Source of the DNA: Syncephalis plumigaleata
Taxonomy: Eukaryota; Zoopagomycota; Zoopagomycetes; Zoopagales; Piptocephalidaceae
Direction of reading: 5' to 3'
DNA length: 64,000 bases
Assembly: GCA_025201365.1 (NCBI GenBank)
Contig: JAIXMF010000001.1
Span: forward strand, 1,612,001 to 1,676,000
Shown: positions 27,276 to 40,700 of the stretch, piece after piece
Layout: each line of letters begins with the position of its first letter
How positions within the stretch are numbered: position 1 is the first letter of the stretch
Program-made: the position numbers and the translations under genes
The notes under the pieces: model-generated
What the model saw: only the letters and a program-made list of their open reading frames with translations
What the model was told of the DNA's origin: nothing
Databases searched by the model: none

Positions 27276-27915
27276 CAAACATCAATAAATCATACTATAT
27301 TAGTTGCTAAGAGCAATGTTTATACATCATTAAACCACAGGACATGCTAATACTTTCTATAGACTAGATGGTTAATTGAGTAAATCAACTATAGTAGCAA
27401 TTGAGACATCAAGCTGTACAAACTGATGAATGCTTCTCAATGCATAGAAGATGTTGCTCGATAGCACATGTACTACAACATCATTTCATTCTGCTTGATT
27501 GAAGATTGCTGTATGAATCATCTCGAATGCCATTATAACAATGCATTGAATAAACAAGCATCCATGTTGTCCTTTACTAAATGTTCCTGTTAATTCATCA
27601 TAGCTTGTTAAAACTATTGTAATATATGATATCGCGATCATTAACATCTCTCTCAACTGCTAGAGCAATGACAGCTACTCAACAATAATAGCAATGCGAT
27701 AATGGTGTTAACAATTGTGCAAATTTAGTTATTAATAAAGAAAGACTAACTGCGTTAATTAATTGTAAAAACCCTGTATATTATAACACACATACACACA
27801 TATTATAGATAGATAGATTATTGTTCGTATATCATTCTTGATCAATTATCGTTTCCGATCTATGGCAGCATTCAATATTAGCACTACTACTACTACAACA
27901 ACTATTACTGAGTAT
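27276..27915. other. intergenic with a relic end of the Fanzor transposon family
   Basis: At 27699-27765 the sequence (GTGTTAACAATTGTG, TTATTAATAAAG, then GACTAACTGCG) parallels the sequence just inside the right end of the element at 6.7 kb and the inner part of its left repeat. The outermost bases have diverged. The rest is AT-rich, with a short GATA run near 27808. No gene seen. Confidence 0.55.
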
Positions 27916-30189
27916 CTATTTACCTCGTCTATGATGACCACCATGTTCGGCATCTTCTGTTGCTCGTCGTTTCGTACCACCACTACCTTGATGTTTCTGC
28001 GAATGATGATGACTATGATGATGTTGCTGTGATCGGTAGGATGAGTCTCTGTATTATCCAATATATTAGTACACACACACATATATATATATATCATGAA
28101 CTTGCCTATGATTAGTATGATGTCGTGATTTTGTATGAGTAGATGACGATGATGTAGATGATGTCGATTTCATATCATCCTTTTTTTGATTACTGTTTTG
28201 ATTATTATTATTATTATAGTGATGATACTGATGATGATGGTTATTTTGAAAAGAGCGATGATTCGATCTTGTATCTAATAAGGATGACATTAGTCAATTA
28301 TTACATCTTCTAATTATTCGTTAATAGATCAGCTTACTTGATTGATTAGAATTAACATGTTGCTGTGTAGATGATGTGTTCATTTTATTACCACGCTGTG
28401 TATGTTGATTAGCTGTATTCATAGATGTAGTAGCATTAGCATTAGAAGCATTTACATTAATATTTGCATTGGGTGTAACATTAGTAGATGCATTGGCATT
28501 GGGTGTCGTCGTACTTGTTACTGGTGATATACCACTACTCATCCATGCATGAGGTGAAGTAGATGACGGTGGTTGTATGGGTTGATTAGTAGCAACAGAA
28601 GCTGCTGCTGCAACAGCTGCCGCAAATTGTTGTGCACCCATCATCATTTGTGATTGAGCAAAATAGTTTGCCTGATTAACGTAGGCTGCTGCTAGTGGAT
28701 TAGCGGGTAGACCAGATCCAATAGTAGGTGCTGTGTTACTAGTATTACTAGTAGGATTATTACTAGCAGTATTGACAGCATTACTATTACCACTACCACT
28801 ATTACCACCAGTACCCATTGATCTTGAATTATGAGCCATACGGAAATTGGGCATTGTATTATGATGGTGTGAGTGATGCAATGAGGTGGGCATAGACAAT
28901 CCCATAGTATTACCGCCATGTCGTTGTCCTAGATACATTTAGTATTTAGTATTTAGTATTTAGTATTTGAAAGTATCACACTTGTAACTATACAATCATT
29001 CTACATACCTTTATTAGTCTTGTTACCACCACGGAATGGATTACCTGTATAGGTAGTTAGTACCACAGATGGTTGAGTTCCTTCAATTTGTCTATAAACA
29101 AACATATAATCATTATCAGTATGTTTCTTGATTATCATCATTATTACTTACGATGTTTCCAGTGCAGTCTTCATATTCTTTGCTGCCTCTGTCGTGGTCA
29201 ATTGTATATAGGCAACTCTGTTTCATTCCATTAGAACTATTAAAGTGCATATATCCAGTAGTAATTACCCTTTAGATTTGCCATTATTACGATGCTCTTG
29301 AAAGATAACATCCTTAATGTCTTCCTCTTTAACACCAACTTGTTCGGCTATTTTACGTAGTTGCTCTTCGCTTGTCCACTAGAGTTTACAATAGATTAAC
29401 ACTAATCATCGCTAGACATTCATTCCACTTACCCAGGCGAGATCACCTACGTATAATGCAACGGCATTCGTTGTAGACATTGAAGGAGATGACATGGCAT
29501 TTGAGAATGATGTAATACTACCAGGTAAGGAGAGTAGTGCCATACTACTTTCCGACAAGGGTACGACAGCTAGCATCATCATTGTTATTTATATGATCTC
29601 AAATAGAATACGCATATAATAAACTTACCAGATGATGTATTAGCAAGTCGATCTCGTTCCATGACTAATCCCAATCCTAATCAATCAATCAGTCCATATT
29701 ATCTAGTTATTAATGCAATCAATGCTTACCTTTCTCATTTTGAGATAGATGTGATTTATTATTCATATTACTCGATGACTTGACCTCTAATAGACCTTCC
29801 TGAACCTATATATATATATATATATATATATATCATATATATCATTTATCATATAGCATCTATCATTACTGATATTACCTTGTTAGTAGTGGCAGTGGTA
29901 GGTTCAAGCCCACCAAAATCATCAAACATATCATCCTCGGTGGGATTAGTAGTATCAGTTGCTGCACTTTTGTTTGTATTTGCCCCGCTTGCCGTCACTG
30001 CCTCTTCTTGACCCATCATATCAAATGGATCATCTAGTACATTATCATCGGCATTGTTGGTCAGTGTGGTAGGATGATCCTGAGCAGTTGTGATACAATC
30101 GAGTTATTACAGTGTGCGGTATACGTATATCATATACTTACGTCGTCTCCAAAGGCATCGTCATATATATCAAATAGGTCATCAGCCAT
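27916..30189 (-). CDS. CPSF6-like subunit of cleavage factor Im (RRM protein)
   Basis: CFIm subunits of the CPSF6/CPSF7 type bind the CFIm25 subunit and RNA and help choose poly(A) sites. I trace 11 exons from 30142-30189 (MADDLFDIYDDAFGDD, like the CPSF6 start) to 27916-28048, all in phase, giving 553 residues. An acidic N-terminal region is followed by an RRM at about residues 155-235: RNP2 ALYVGDLAWWTSEEQL and RNP1-like GKSKGVAYIQL. ALYVGDLxWWT is close to the CPSF6 text. Then come low-complexity Gly, Asn, Ser and Ala stretches and a His/Arg/Ser-rich tail in place of the RS domain (SYRSQQHHHSHHHS, TKRRATEDAEH). The last intron (28049-28105) has a GC donor (GCAAGT) with a TACTAAT branch site. 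The fungal assignment is by motif, not by alignment. Confidence 0.8.
29806..29832. repeat. (TA)n microsatellite inside a CPSF6-like intron
   Basis: About thirteen TA units beside the acceptor of the intron 29806-29878; read on the minus strand it is part of the acceptor tract. Confidence 0.8.
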
Positions 30190-31218
30190 AGTAATGCTAC
30201 GGTAGGTTACAATCGTATTTAGACTTGAAGAGCGTAGATTAGATAGCTAATAGTAGCCGCAGCAGCAGTAATAGTAGTAGTAGCAATATACTTGTGAATG
30301 ATCTTTCTCTCTATTCACAAAATATCAATAGACTAGCTAGCTAGATAGACTGTAGATTAGACTAGACTAGTAATAACCATAAGATCCGTACTATATGTCA
30401 CAGAACAATACGTGAATAGTTCTACGAAACTATAGATAATAGAACGGGAAAGAGTGTGTCGCGTGATGTGTAATGGAATTAACAAACGACTTTAAAGAAA
30501 CAATCTTTTCTTCACTCGAAACTTATTCTGTGGAGTATCCATTTATTACTACTCCTAACAATGGATGCTCGTCTTGTTTGATGCTTGCTAGATCTTTTCT
30601 AGTCTACTCGTGTTTATTCAGTTAGCCTTGACTTGCTATTCATTCCTCTATTTGATCAATGTAATCAATAGATTCATATCATCTATTCTACTAGTAGACC
30701 GCATAGACTCATGTTACAAGTTGGTTTGGCGGTAGTTTGACCATATTAATACTACTACTACTCCTTCCCTCTTTTCCTTCTTGCTTTCTTTCCTTCTCCT
30801 TACATATCAAAGGGGCGAGTTGGGTTGCATCAGTACCATTTAGGCTACATTCATATCCAAAATAGTGCATCCTCCTCACTATATGAGGGTAAGATGATTA
30901 TGATGATTACAAGTCAGATCATTCCTTTACAAGAAGGTAATCATCAGCATCCTAGAGTAGATCCAGTGACTCGTCACCTTTTTCCCTTTACTTTCCCTTT
31001 CTCTTGCCATCGCGCGTTCAAGCACAGACACGCTCTTACACGGCACTCGTTTGAGCTTTCTCTTTCTTCGTATAAAACAACAACAACAGACATTGCTACT
31101 CCTTCTTCTCCTCTTTATTCTTTTCTTTGATAATACTTGAGTGTTCCTTATTGTATACATTTACCTACTGCTACTATCTCACGCTGGTTTCGGGTTTATC
31201 ACTTTCATTCCACCTTTA
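30190..31218. other. divergent promoter region of the CPSF6-like gene and RIC8
   Basis: A spacer of about 1 kb between start codons facing away from each other. It contains CT-rich tracts at about 30760-30800 and 31000-31130. The frame before the RIC8 Met is open but hydrophobic and unlike the family. No separate gene seen. Confidence 0.5.
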
Positions 31219-33957
31219 ATGGAGCGCTATTTGGCAACGGATGATGGAAGGATTGGCGGTAGTCTCGGTGATGCAGCCGCAGTACTTTCTCTATTGACAG
31301 ATATTGAACAAGCTGCTCTACAACAAGCTAACTTGCCCAGTAAGTATACTATGTTTCAATAAATATGCATATATGCCTATATAGAAATCGCTAATAATAG
31401 GGAATAGACAAAAGCTATGCTAATCTTACCGAGCGACAAAAGTTCACCGAGCGTCTATTGTTGGATATAGAGCGTGCGGCAGTATGGTCCACGTGGACAC
31501 CGCCAGGTACGTGTGGACTATGATCCTATTCAATGTGTGTGCAAACATTTACTAAATGCTACTCGTTATTTTAGTGCGGCTGGCCGCACTTCGTGTACTA
31601 AAGATACAATGTCGTGATCGTATGGTGGCCGGTCCTTTATTCAAGTCTGAGGTACACTTGTCTTATAGATGCATCTAATGATGCATACATCGTATACTAA
31701 TGCTTGCGTATGTATGTACATATCTATGTAGGGATTTAATATTCTGCTACATCTTAGTGGTTTATTACCGAATCAACCTGATCAATCACCTACCAAGACA
31801 CCTCCAGTATCCAATTCATCAACTACTAGTAGTGAGCATAGAGAATCACCTACAGAACCTCAATCATTTGGTGATTCTGAATGGGAACGAGAGGCACTAA
31901 AATGCGTAGCAAATGCTATGTTATTGGAAGAATCCACTCGTGATTTATTTATAGAAGCAAAAGCATCAGATGCAGCCTGTCAATTATTACAGGTAAATCT
32001 ATCATCATCATTACTACTACTAATACTAATAGACTAGCTGTATTGTATTGAATAGCATCCACACGTTCATCCTGAATGTTATTTTATATTACTGCGCCTA
32101 CTATTTCTAGTGACTGTGGCACATGTTGAACATTGTCGCTATTTAGTGGATCAATTATCCATTGCCACTATACTTGCTCGAGTAAGTGTCGCTAGATTAC
32201 ATTCATATCACTATATTAATACATTACTACTATTAGTTCTTACAACCTAATTACACCGATGCAATGGATATGATGACAACAAGTGAATGCTTGAAACTAC
32301 TTTATAATCTTTGTATGCATCTACCGAAAACAGAGGACACTCTAAGCAACAACACCACTACTGACTATATATCGCCCACTCTATCGGAGCGTAGTCATAG
32401 TGGATCAAGTTCGCAAGATGGTAGTAATGGTAATGTGCAAACAGTGGCACGATCTGATGATATACTACCTCCATCATCATCATCTGCTACTACTACCGCT
32501 ACTAGTAATATAGCAGCATCTGTGTCACCTTCATCGCCATTAAGTAAATCGATTCAAAGTTCACGAAATGCACTGGTTAAGTTACAACAACGCTTTCGTC
32601 GATCACCCATTGGTGGTGGTGGCAGAAAACGTTCCAGCAGTGCTGCCAGTTCCGATAGTCGTGCCTCGTCATTCCATCGACGTGATTCACCGAATAGATC
32701 GGAAGATATCAGTGAAGAAGAAAGGAAGCGGCTATCACTCGAGTTTGTACAACGTAAGGTAGCATTACGATTTGAATGGTAAGTCTCTACTATTATCTAT
32801 CTATAGTTGATTAACTAATCTACTACTACTACTATTGCTATATAATGATTGCATTTAGTTTATTATCGCCTATACTTGATATGCTATTGAAATGGCGTCC
32901 TGTCACTAATGGTAATCCATTGGTGCCTCCTTATTCTCATGCTGTGCATGCATTGTTACACTTTCCTGCCAATGAACCACTACTTAAATCAATCTGGTTC
33001 CCTGTAGCTACATCACAACCTTATGCCATCGTTGATAAACTGATCTACATCACCAATTTAACGATATCCGAGCGTAATCTAGATGGCGGTGCCAATGAAC
33101 GTCAAATCGACGAGGAACTACTACCCTTACTCACGCTACTCGTATCCTTAGCACGTAGCGATGAAGAGGTTAAACTTCGATTGAAGGAAGCATTTATACC
33201 GGAAATTATGTAAGTGTCCTCATTCATACTATTATCAATATACTATTTGCTAATAATGATGAGTAGTGATCGTAGTAAACCTGTACATCAAGGTGACACA
33301 CTATCAGCTAGAATTATTCGAGCAATGACGGCACCCTTCCTCACTCGATCACGTAATATGGTTAGCGAATTTCTGTACATATTACACGATGAGAATCGTA
33401 AGTAACACATACTACACAATATTGATGATATCATTGACACCATTACTAATATTACCTCCTTACTTGCTTGTTTAGCTGATGCATTGGTGGAGCGTGTAGG
33501 ATTCGGTAATGTAGCTGGCTTCTTTGTCATGCGTGGTATTCAATTCAAACCACCCACTCAATCGTCCATGGTCGACACGGCCACCGGTCAAGCGATTAAC
33601 CCGATTACTGGACAGCGTGTAGATGCACAATCACGTATGTCTAACGCGAAATCATCCGGTAAAGGCATCGTAGAAATGACACAAGAAGAAAAGGAACGTG
33701 AAGCCGAACGACTATTTGTGCTATTCGATCGACTTAATCGTACCGGTGTAGTGAAAGCGGTGAATCCATTGGCTGAAGCAGTGAAATCAGGTCGATTTGA
33801 AGAGTTGGATGACGACGACGATGATGATGACGATGATGACTTACCATCAGATGGTGAAGGAGTAGACACCGATATTGAAGGTGAAAATAGTGACAATGAT
33901 GACACTAGTAGTAATGTTATAGAAGATGACAAAAAGACAGCGGCAACACATGAATAG
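31219..33957 (+). CDS. RIC8: RIC8/synembryn, G-alpha chaperone and exchange factor
   Basis: RIC8 folds heterotrimeric G-protein alpha subunits and promotes GDP/GTP exchange on them. Nine exons (31219-31339, 31408-31506, 31575-31651, 31735-31992, 32056-32181, 32237-32778, 32859-33209, 33267-33397, 33476-33957) give 728 residues with no break. The text is an armadillo-like helical solenoid: LRVLKIQCRDR, EALKCVANAMLLEE, ECLKLLYNLCMHLP, NPLVPPYSHAVHALLHFP, and near the end MVSEFLYILHDENPDALVER and VGFGNVAGFFVMRGI, which parallels the RIC8 text ending in NAAGLLAARG. A Ser-rich insert lies at residues about 240-350. The C-terminus is a ten-Asp run and an acidic tail. Its presence implies classical G-protein signalling in this fungus; no G-alpha gene is in the window. 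Confidence 0.8.
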
Positions 33958-34781
33958 TATCGACTATATTGTGTATTTATTATTATTATTATTATTACAT
34001 TAACATCTACGGATATAAAACTATTAATGCCCATCTAGGTAGATAATAACCAATCGGCATATACTCATAAATATATATATATATAAATGATGGAGATGTT
34101 GTAGCATCTACTTCTTTATTAATCATTGACACTTGTTGAATGAGACAACATCTACTATTAAAATAACCATTTTAAAATAAACTAATTCTTTATCATATAT
34201 ACTTTGTAAATACAATGAAACTTGCATTTGTATTAACACAATACTAGTAGTAATGATGATGATGATGGTGTAGCGGTAAGTATAGAATGAATAGATACAT
34301 AGATATTCTATAACATGATTATGCAAGTTAATCATTCAATGAGATAGTAATAATAGTAATAAAGATACTAAATAGAACTGAAAGGGAAGACAGTAGATAT
34401 ATATATATAGATATATGTATGTATGTATGAATCACATAACGTGCTTGTATGTATGTATGTATTATAATGGAAGACGTAAAGGAAGCAATAAGAGAAATCA
34501 TGTAATAATATACGAATGATTTTAACATATTAATAAGCGTTCCATATCATCATCATCATCAATTAAATACAAAAAAGTAATTACGTAGATGAATGAATGA
34601 TATACGTAAATAGGCATGCATACTAGAGGAGAGAAATAGTGAGAGGGAGAGTATCTTGAATATCCTTTACACACGTTGTAATCTCATATGTATATATGTA
34701 TATATGTATATATAGGGAATAATGCGTGGTATTGCGATAGAGTAGCAAATAACAATAGTAATAATAATAATAACGAAAATT
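33958..34781. other. intergenic between convergent genes, microsatellite-rich
   Basis: AT-rich DNA with short TATA, GTAT, GATGAT and TTA runs (33980, 34065, 34254, 34405, 34545, 34690, 34758). RIC8 and eIF4G converge here, so it holds two 3' ends. No gene seen. Confidence 0.5.
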
Positions 34782-37700
34782 CTAGAGGGTAGACGATGCT
34801 AACCAGGTCTCCACTTCACGTAGAGCCGATGATTTGGTGTCTTTTTCATGTTGCGTGTCGTTCTTCCACGCCTTCAATACTTCCGCGGATATAATCTGGT
34901 TCGCTAGTAGCCATTTGAACATGCGTAGTGTCCAGTCTTGCGGGAAGGACAGGGTAGATGCCACCTGTTGAGCAGCGAATAGTGTTCTAGTCAATGCATT
35001 CGTGCTACGTCCTTGTGTATACTTGACGAGTAATGGCTTCAACGATTGCAGCAACTCCTCTTCTTTAGTTTCAATCTCGGGTGTAGGTGCAACCGGTTGA
35101 CGTACACCATTGGCCATGATGGTCTGGCTAATCACGTAGCGGTAGATGGCACCCGATACTACTTGGAGGAATTCGTCCGATTGACGTACACTATCATCGA
35201 CTTCATTCTCGCATAGTTTGATTAGATCATCGGTCGAGTCGCGTCCAATGGCGCGTTTTAATGCTTTGGCTACTTTAAGGGCCGGTGCCAATACGAGTAG
35301 ATTCTGCATGTCCAAATAGTCGGCCAACGTATCGTCACCCTGCTTCGCTACGGGGAATAATGGACGGAAGTCAACACCGGCTGAACGTGCTTGTTTCAAC
35401 ATAGCTTCTTCGCCCTTTTTTGTTGTTGATGACGATGCAATAATGTTAGCAATATGTAAATAAATATACATATCCTCTATTTGATACTTACCTCAGAGTC
35501 ACGTAGTGCTTTTAGATATTCGGCCAGGAATTTAGGAGCAGGTGGACTAAGTGAGCCCGAGTTCTGCAATGGCTTCAATACGTTCATTGCAGTAGATGCC
35601 GTGACATTAGCGCCAACCATTAGAATACTGGTGAACTTATACACGGACGGTACATCGATGGCCATGTCTTCAATGTCATTAGCGAATTCCGTGAATGCCG
35701 CGGTAACTGTAGCGGTGGATATCGTGTTCTTGTTGAGCAACTTCTTGAATAAAGATGCTACACGATTAACATCGTCCACTTTACGTTCTAGCACATAATT
35801 GACGAATGCTAGTATCACATCCTTGTGGTATTCCGTGCTACCCAATTCCTTGATACATTCGATGACCTCATCCGGCTCGTTGACTTGCAAGAATTCCTTG
35901 ACCATGTTATCCACCTTTAACTTGGCTTGCTGCTTGGTTAACTTGACTGTTGTCGTTGATGCAGCTGTATCAGCAGCAGCGGCGGTAGTTGAGCCTGCCT
36001 CTGCTTCTTCCTCATTGTCAACGGTCTTGGTACGTGGTAGCAGTTTAAGCTTTGGTCGTTCGCTGGATGCTGATTTACCACTCATACTACCAGATGTAAT
36101 GGCATCCTTAAGGTTGGAAGTGGGAGGTGATGCACCCATTAATGCACTAATTGATTAACATTAGTACTTATTAATGTAATTTGATCTTATTATTATTACA
36201 CTTACCTGAACATGTTACCAGTACCAATGATGCTAGAACGATTGCTACCCGGTTTACCCTCTTCCTTTTCTTTACCAGCTGGCTCAGCCTTGCCACCACG
36301 AGCACCGCCACCAAGTGCGCCGAATACATTGCCACCTGGTCCTAGACTCATACTAGTGGCCGTCTTGCTACGTGTAAGATTACCGAAACTGGATAGATCA
36401 TTGATTTTACGCGCTGCACTACCACCAACTGTACTCCAGCCATCACCGCCACGATTGGCATTACCGCCGCTACCACCACGCGAGTCGGATCGATTAAGAT
36501 GCTGTCCCATGGGTGTAGTGGCACCACCGCCACCACGATTACTACCGCTCTTGGCGCGACGCATTGCTTCGGCTTCTTGTTTCTGCTTAAGAGCTTCCTC
36601 GTGAATCTGAGCAATAGTCTTGGGACCGGCAGCTGTGTGGCGTGGAATCCATTTGTCATTACGTAGTTCGATCAAATCAAGCAGCATGAATCGAATACGG
36701 CTGCTTAATTTCTGATTCACCGACAATTCCTGAATACGATGGAAGTAGGCATTGAGGTAGTTACGTGCTTCACGATGGTCAAGCATTTTACCGATGGTGG
36801 ACATGAGTTTGGCCATCGATTCGGTTTCCTCTTCCTCGGGATCTTGCACGTTCGACAACAAACGGCGTACACACTCGTGCATGATCTTCTCGGTCAACAT
36901 GCCAAGCTTGAATAGTTCACCGATAAACTCGACTAGACCAAGACCGCGACGCTTCGCTTTAGCTGCCGTGTAGTACTCGTCCGACATGAGGTAGTCCTCG
37001 GTGGGATTCTTCGGGATCTCGACCTTCCAGCCCTTCTCGAATTCCTCTTGACAACGATTCAATAGATATTTACGGAATAGAACACCGCCGCACATTGGTA
37101 CGCCCTCGCGCGTCAATACCGATTTGTCCTCAACTTCCGTGCTAATGTTGGCCAACATCTTATTGGCCAATTGGGCCCACATAGAACTGAAGTTGGGCTC
37201 GTCGGTCGCCTTCTCGAATAGCAATTGAATGACCAACTTCAATGTAGCACCATCCGGTTCATCCTCGGAATAGTTGGCGATCTCGACGATTTTCGCGCTA
37301 ACACTATCAAAGTTCTCGAGGGTCAACTTGTTGAGCAATGACTTGATCTTACGCGTGACCATCTCCGGGCTACGCTCGTTGATTTCCTTCTTGTCGCGGG
37401 ACATTGGTTTCCAGCCTGACTCGGAAACGTTCAATGGTTTGACGTCGGCCAATGGCATGGCGAGTGCTTGGTCAATGGCAGCTGCTCCACCTCCACCTCT
37501 ACCGCCACGATTACCGCGATTACCACGGTTGTTGTTGTTATTGTTGCGTGCATTAGGCTTAGCGGCAAGACCAGGTGGTGCACCACGCATACTACCACCT
37601 AATGGACGATTCATCGGTACGGCGAATGATCCGGTAACAGGGTTCTGTCCAAGTCCAAGGGTGGCTTGCTTGAAGCGAGCCTCGCTATCCTTACCAACAG

Positions 37701-40700
37701 CACGGTCACCCGGTGTCTTTATACCTGGAGGTGCAGCGGAACCGCCACCACCACCACCTGGTCCATTGCGACGATTGCGTTGCGAGCCGCCACGTTGATT
37801 GCCACCACGCTCGCTTGCCGTCAGGTTGTCTAGAGTCGGCATGCCTGTAGGCTTATCCGTGCACACTTGCTTGAATTGCAGCAAAAAGGAGCGATCGTAT
37901 TTGAATTTCGCTGCTGCTTGTGGATCGCCCAAGAATGGCGACTTGATACCAGGTGGATAGGCGAATGCCTCCAATGCTTGTGGATTACGCACGGCGGTGG
38001 GTGTCGTATTACCGCTTGTATTCGCTACCATAGACTCGGAGTTGCTACGTCCCATGACTAGACCGGGTGGTGGTCGCATCATCTTACCGGGAGTTGCTGC
38101 GGCTACACCACCGAGACCGGGTGGCGCAGCAGGACGACGACTAGCAGCGTCAGAAGATTGACCTGTAGTGGGCGAAGTCGGCATAGAAGCAGCAGCAGGT
38201 TCTTCTGGAGATTTGACAGCAGCAGCGGTAGCTTCTTCTGCTTCCTTACGCTTTCGCTCAGCTTCTTCGGCCTCCTTGCGTTTACGCTCAGTTTCTTCTG
38301 CTTCTTTACGCTTGCGTTCTGCTTCCTCTGCTTCCTTACGTTTACGCTCGGTCTCCTCCTCTTCCTTGCGCTTGCGTTCAGCCTCCTCAGCCTCTTTACG
38401 TTTACGTTCGGCTTCTTCTTCCTTACGCTTACGCTCAATCTCTTCTTCCTCTTTGCGTTTACGCTCGGCTTCTTCGGCCTCCTTACGTTTGCGTTCTGCT
38501 TCCTCTTCTTCTTTACGTTTGCGCTCAGCTTCTTCCTCTTCCTTACGCTTGCGCTCGGCCTCTTCTTCTTCCTTGCGTTTACGTTCAGCTTCTTCCTCTG
38601 CTTTACGCTTAAGTTCAGCCTCTTCTTCCTTACGTTTACGCTCGGCTTCCTCCTCTTCCTTGCGTTTACGTTCAGCCTCTTCCTCCTCCTTACGCTTGGC
38701 CTCCTCTTCAGCCTTGAGCACTTCCGCTGGTTTCACGATAGGAATTGCTCGTGATCCAGGAGCAGGCGAGCCAGTTGGTTTCACTGTATTATTGTTACTG
38801 TTATTATTGTTATTATTGTCGTTCGCCTTGTTTAGATCGGAAATGACCATGCCTGTGCTTGGGTCGACGATCTTGATGGCCTGACTCTTGGCCGGTGGAA
38901 CGTACGGTTGTGTCGCGTAAGGCATGCGTGGTGATCCAGTTGCACCTGGTGGACCTGGTGGCATAGGTGGACGCATTTGCTGCGCATTAGCCGGATTCTG
39001 ATTAATATAACTGGCAGGATACGCCATCTGCTGATGATAAGCAGCAGTTGGATAGAACATTGGCTGTGCTTGCTCATAGGAAGGATTGTAACCGTATTGC
39101 TAGCAATAACGAATTAATAAAGATATATAAAAAGCATGATAACACTAGTAACTTACCGCATATTGATTCCAACCCTGTGGTATCATTGCGCCTGGTGGCA
39201 TGGCCATAGCCATAGCCGGTGAGGCTGGCATTTGACGAGGTGACATGGATGCCTGCGCTTGATTATGCTTTTGCGGACCACGCTGATACGGATGCGACAT
39301 GGGATGAGGCATAACGGGAACAGCATACGCCATACCTGGACTACCGGCCATGGGTGGCACTTGCATTACCATTTGCGGTTGTTGTTGCATCTTTTGATGT
39401 GGTCCAGCTCTATTATGCGGATGCATATACGGTTGTGGCGGTGTCATGGCTGGTGCACCAGATTGTGGATGTACAGGTACCATGTGCATCTGACCGGGTG
39501 CCATTTGCCTTGGTGCGCATGTGGGTGTGCCATTGGTTGCATTTGTGGTTGCATCTGCTGTGGCATTGACACTTGTCCTTGTTGCGACATTTGTGCGTGT
39601 GCTTGCTGCTGCTGCTGCTGGTGATGATGCTGTTGTGCCTGCTGTTGTGCATGTTGTTGTGCTTGCTGTTGCTGTTGCTGTTGGTGCTGTTGCTGTTGTG
39701 CATGTTGTGTGCGTGTTGTTGCGCTTGCTGTTGTGTTGTTGTTGTTGCTGTTGAGCTGAACGAGCAACATTGGATGCTGCAGCGGCGGCAGCGGCAGCGA
39801 AGCTTTGCTGACTATTAGGTGTAACATTAGCAGCAGGCTTATTTGTATTATCAGCAGATGGTGCAGCTTGTGCCTGTGCCTGTGGCTGTTGTGGTTGCTG
39901 TTGCTGTTGTTGAGCAGGTGCAGGCTGTGCTTGAGCTGCGGCAGCTTGCGTCGCTGGCTGCGCTTGCGATGGTTGACCACGAGGTGCATTAGCGGCAGTT
40001 GGACTAGTCAACGGCGAATTGCTCGCATCTTGGGCCAATTTACTCTTAATAGAAGGCCTGTTTTGCCAGACATTACCTGGTGGCAACGTTTTAACTGGCT
40101 GCTGCGTCTTCTGCTGTTGGTCCAACTCGGGTGGTGCCGACATGGTACGCGGAATATCGGGTACTCTAGCACCAGAACGACCGGTAATTGCTTGGCTACC
40201 CTTTGTGGGAGCAGGACTAGCTTGCATCTAATAGAATGGATTAGTCAATCTGTCACATGCTCACACCATCGTACTAGCTGTTGTTGTTGTTGTTGTTGTT
40301 GTTGTTATTACTTACTGGCTTGCGTTGACCTGTGGCATTGGTTGCCGTGGCTGTTGCCGCACCACCAGTTGAGGCTCCAGATGATGCTGGCTGCTGAGCT
40401 GTTCCACTAGCGGTCGCAGCTGAGGTACCAGCCGTATTAATAGAGCCAAACTGAATATTAGCTTTTGAATCCAAATAATACACATATACATATATATAAC
40501 CAGCGTAAGCACTCCGTTTTAAATACCCAATATAATATTATACTATTCCACAGTATTGCAGTAGACACATGCAACGCTCATCTATGTCTCAATATATATT
40601 TAACGAAACTTACCATTGGCGCCACTAGTGGCTGGATTGCGCCCGCGCGGTGTACCCGATTGAGCATTAGCTGCATTATTTTGTGTGGCCGGATTAGCTG

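Noticed and set aside
38158-38884. Long plus-strand frames of repetitive Ser/Leu/Phe residues
   Set aside because: Antisense shadows of the EEAERKRKEE repeat of eIF4G, whose sense frame fits a known protein.
39259-40410. Plus-strand frames rich in Cys, Leu and His opposite the eIF4G N-terminus
   Set aside because: Complement of CAG/CAA-rich Gln and Ala coding repeats; no independent support.
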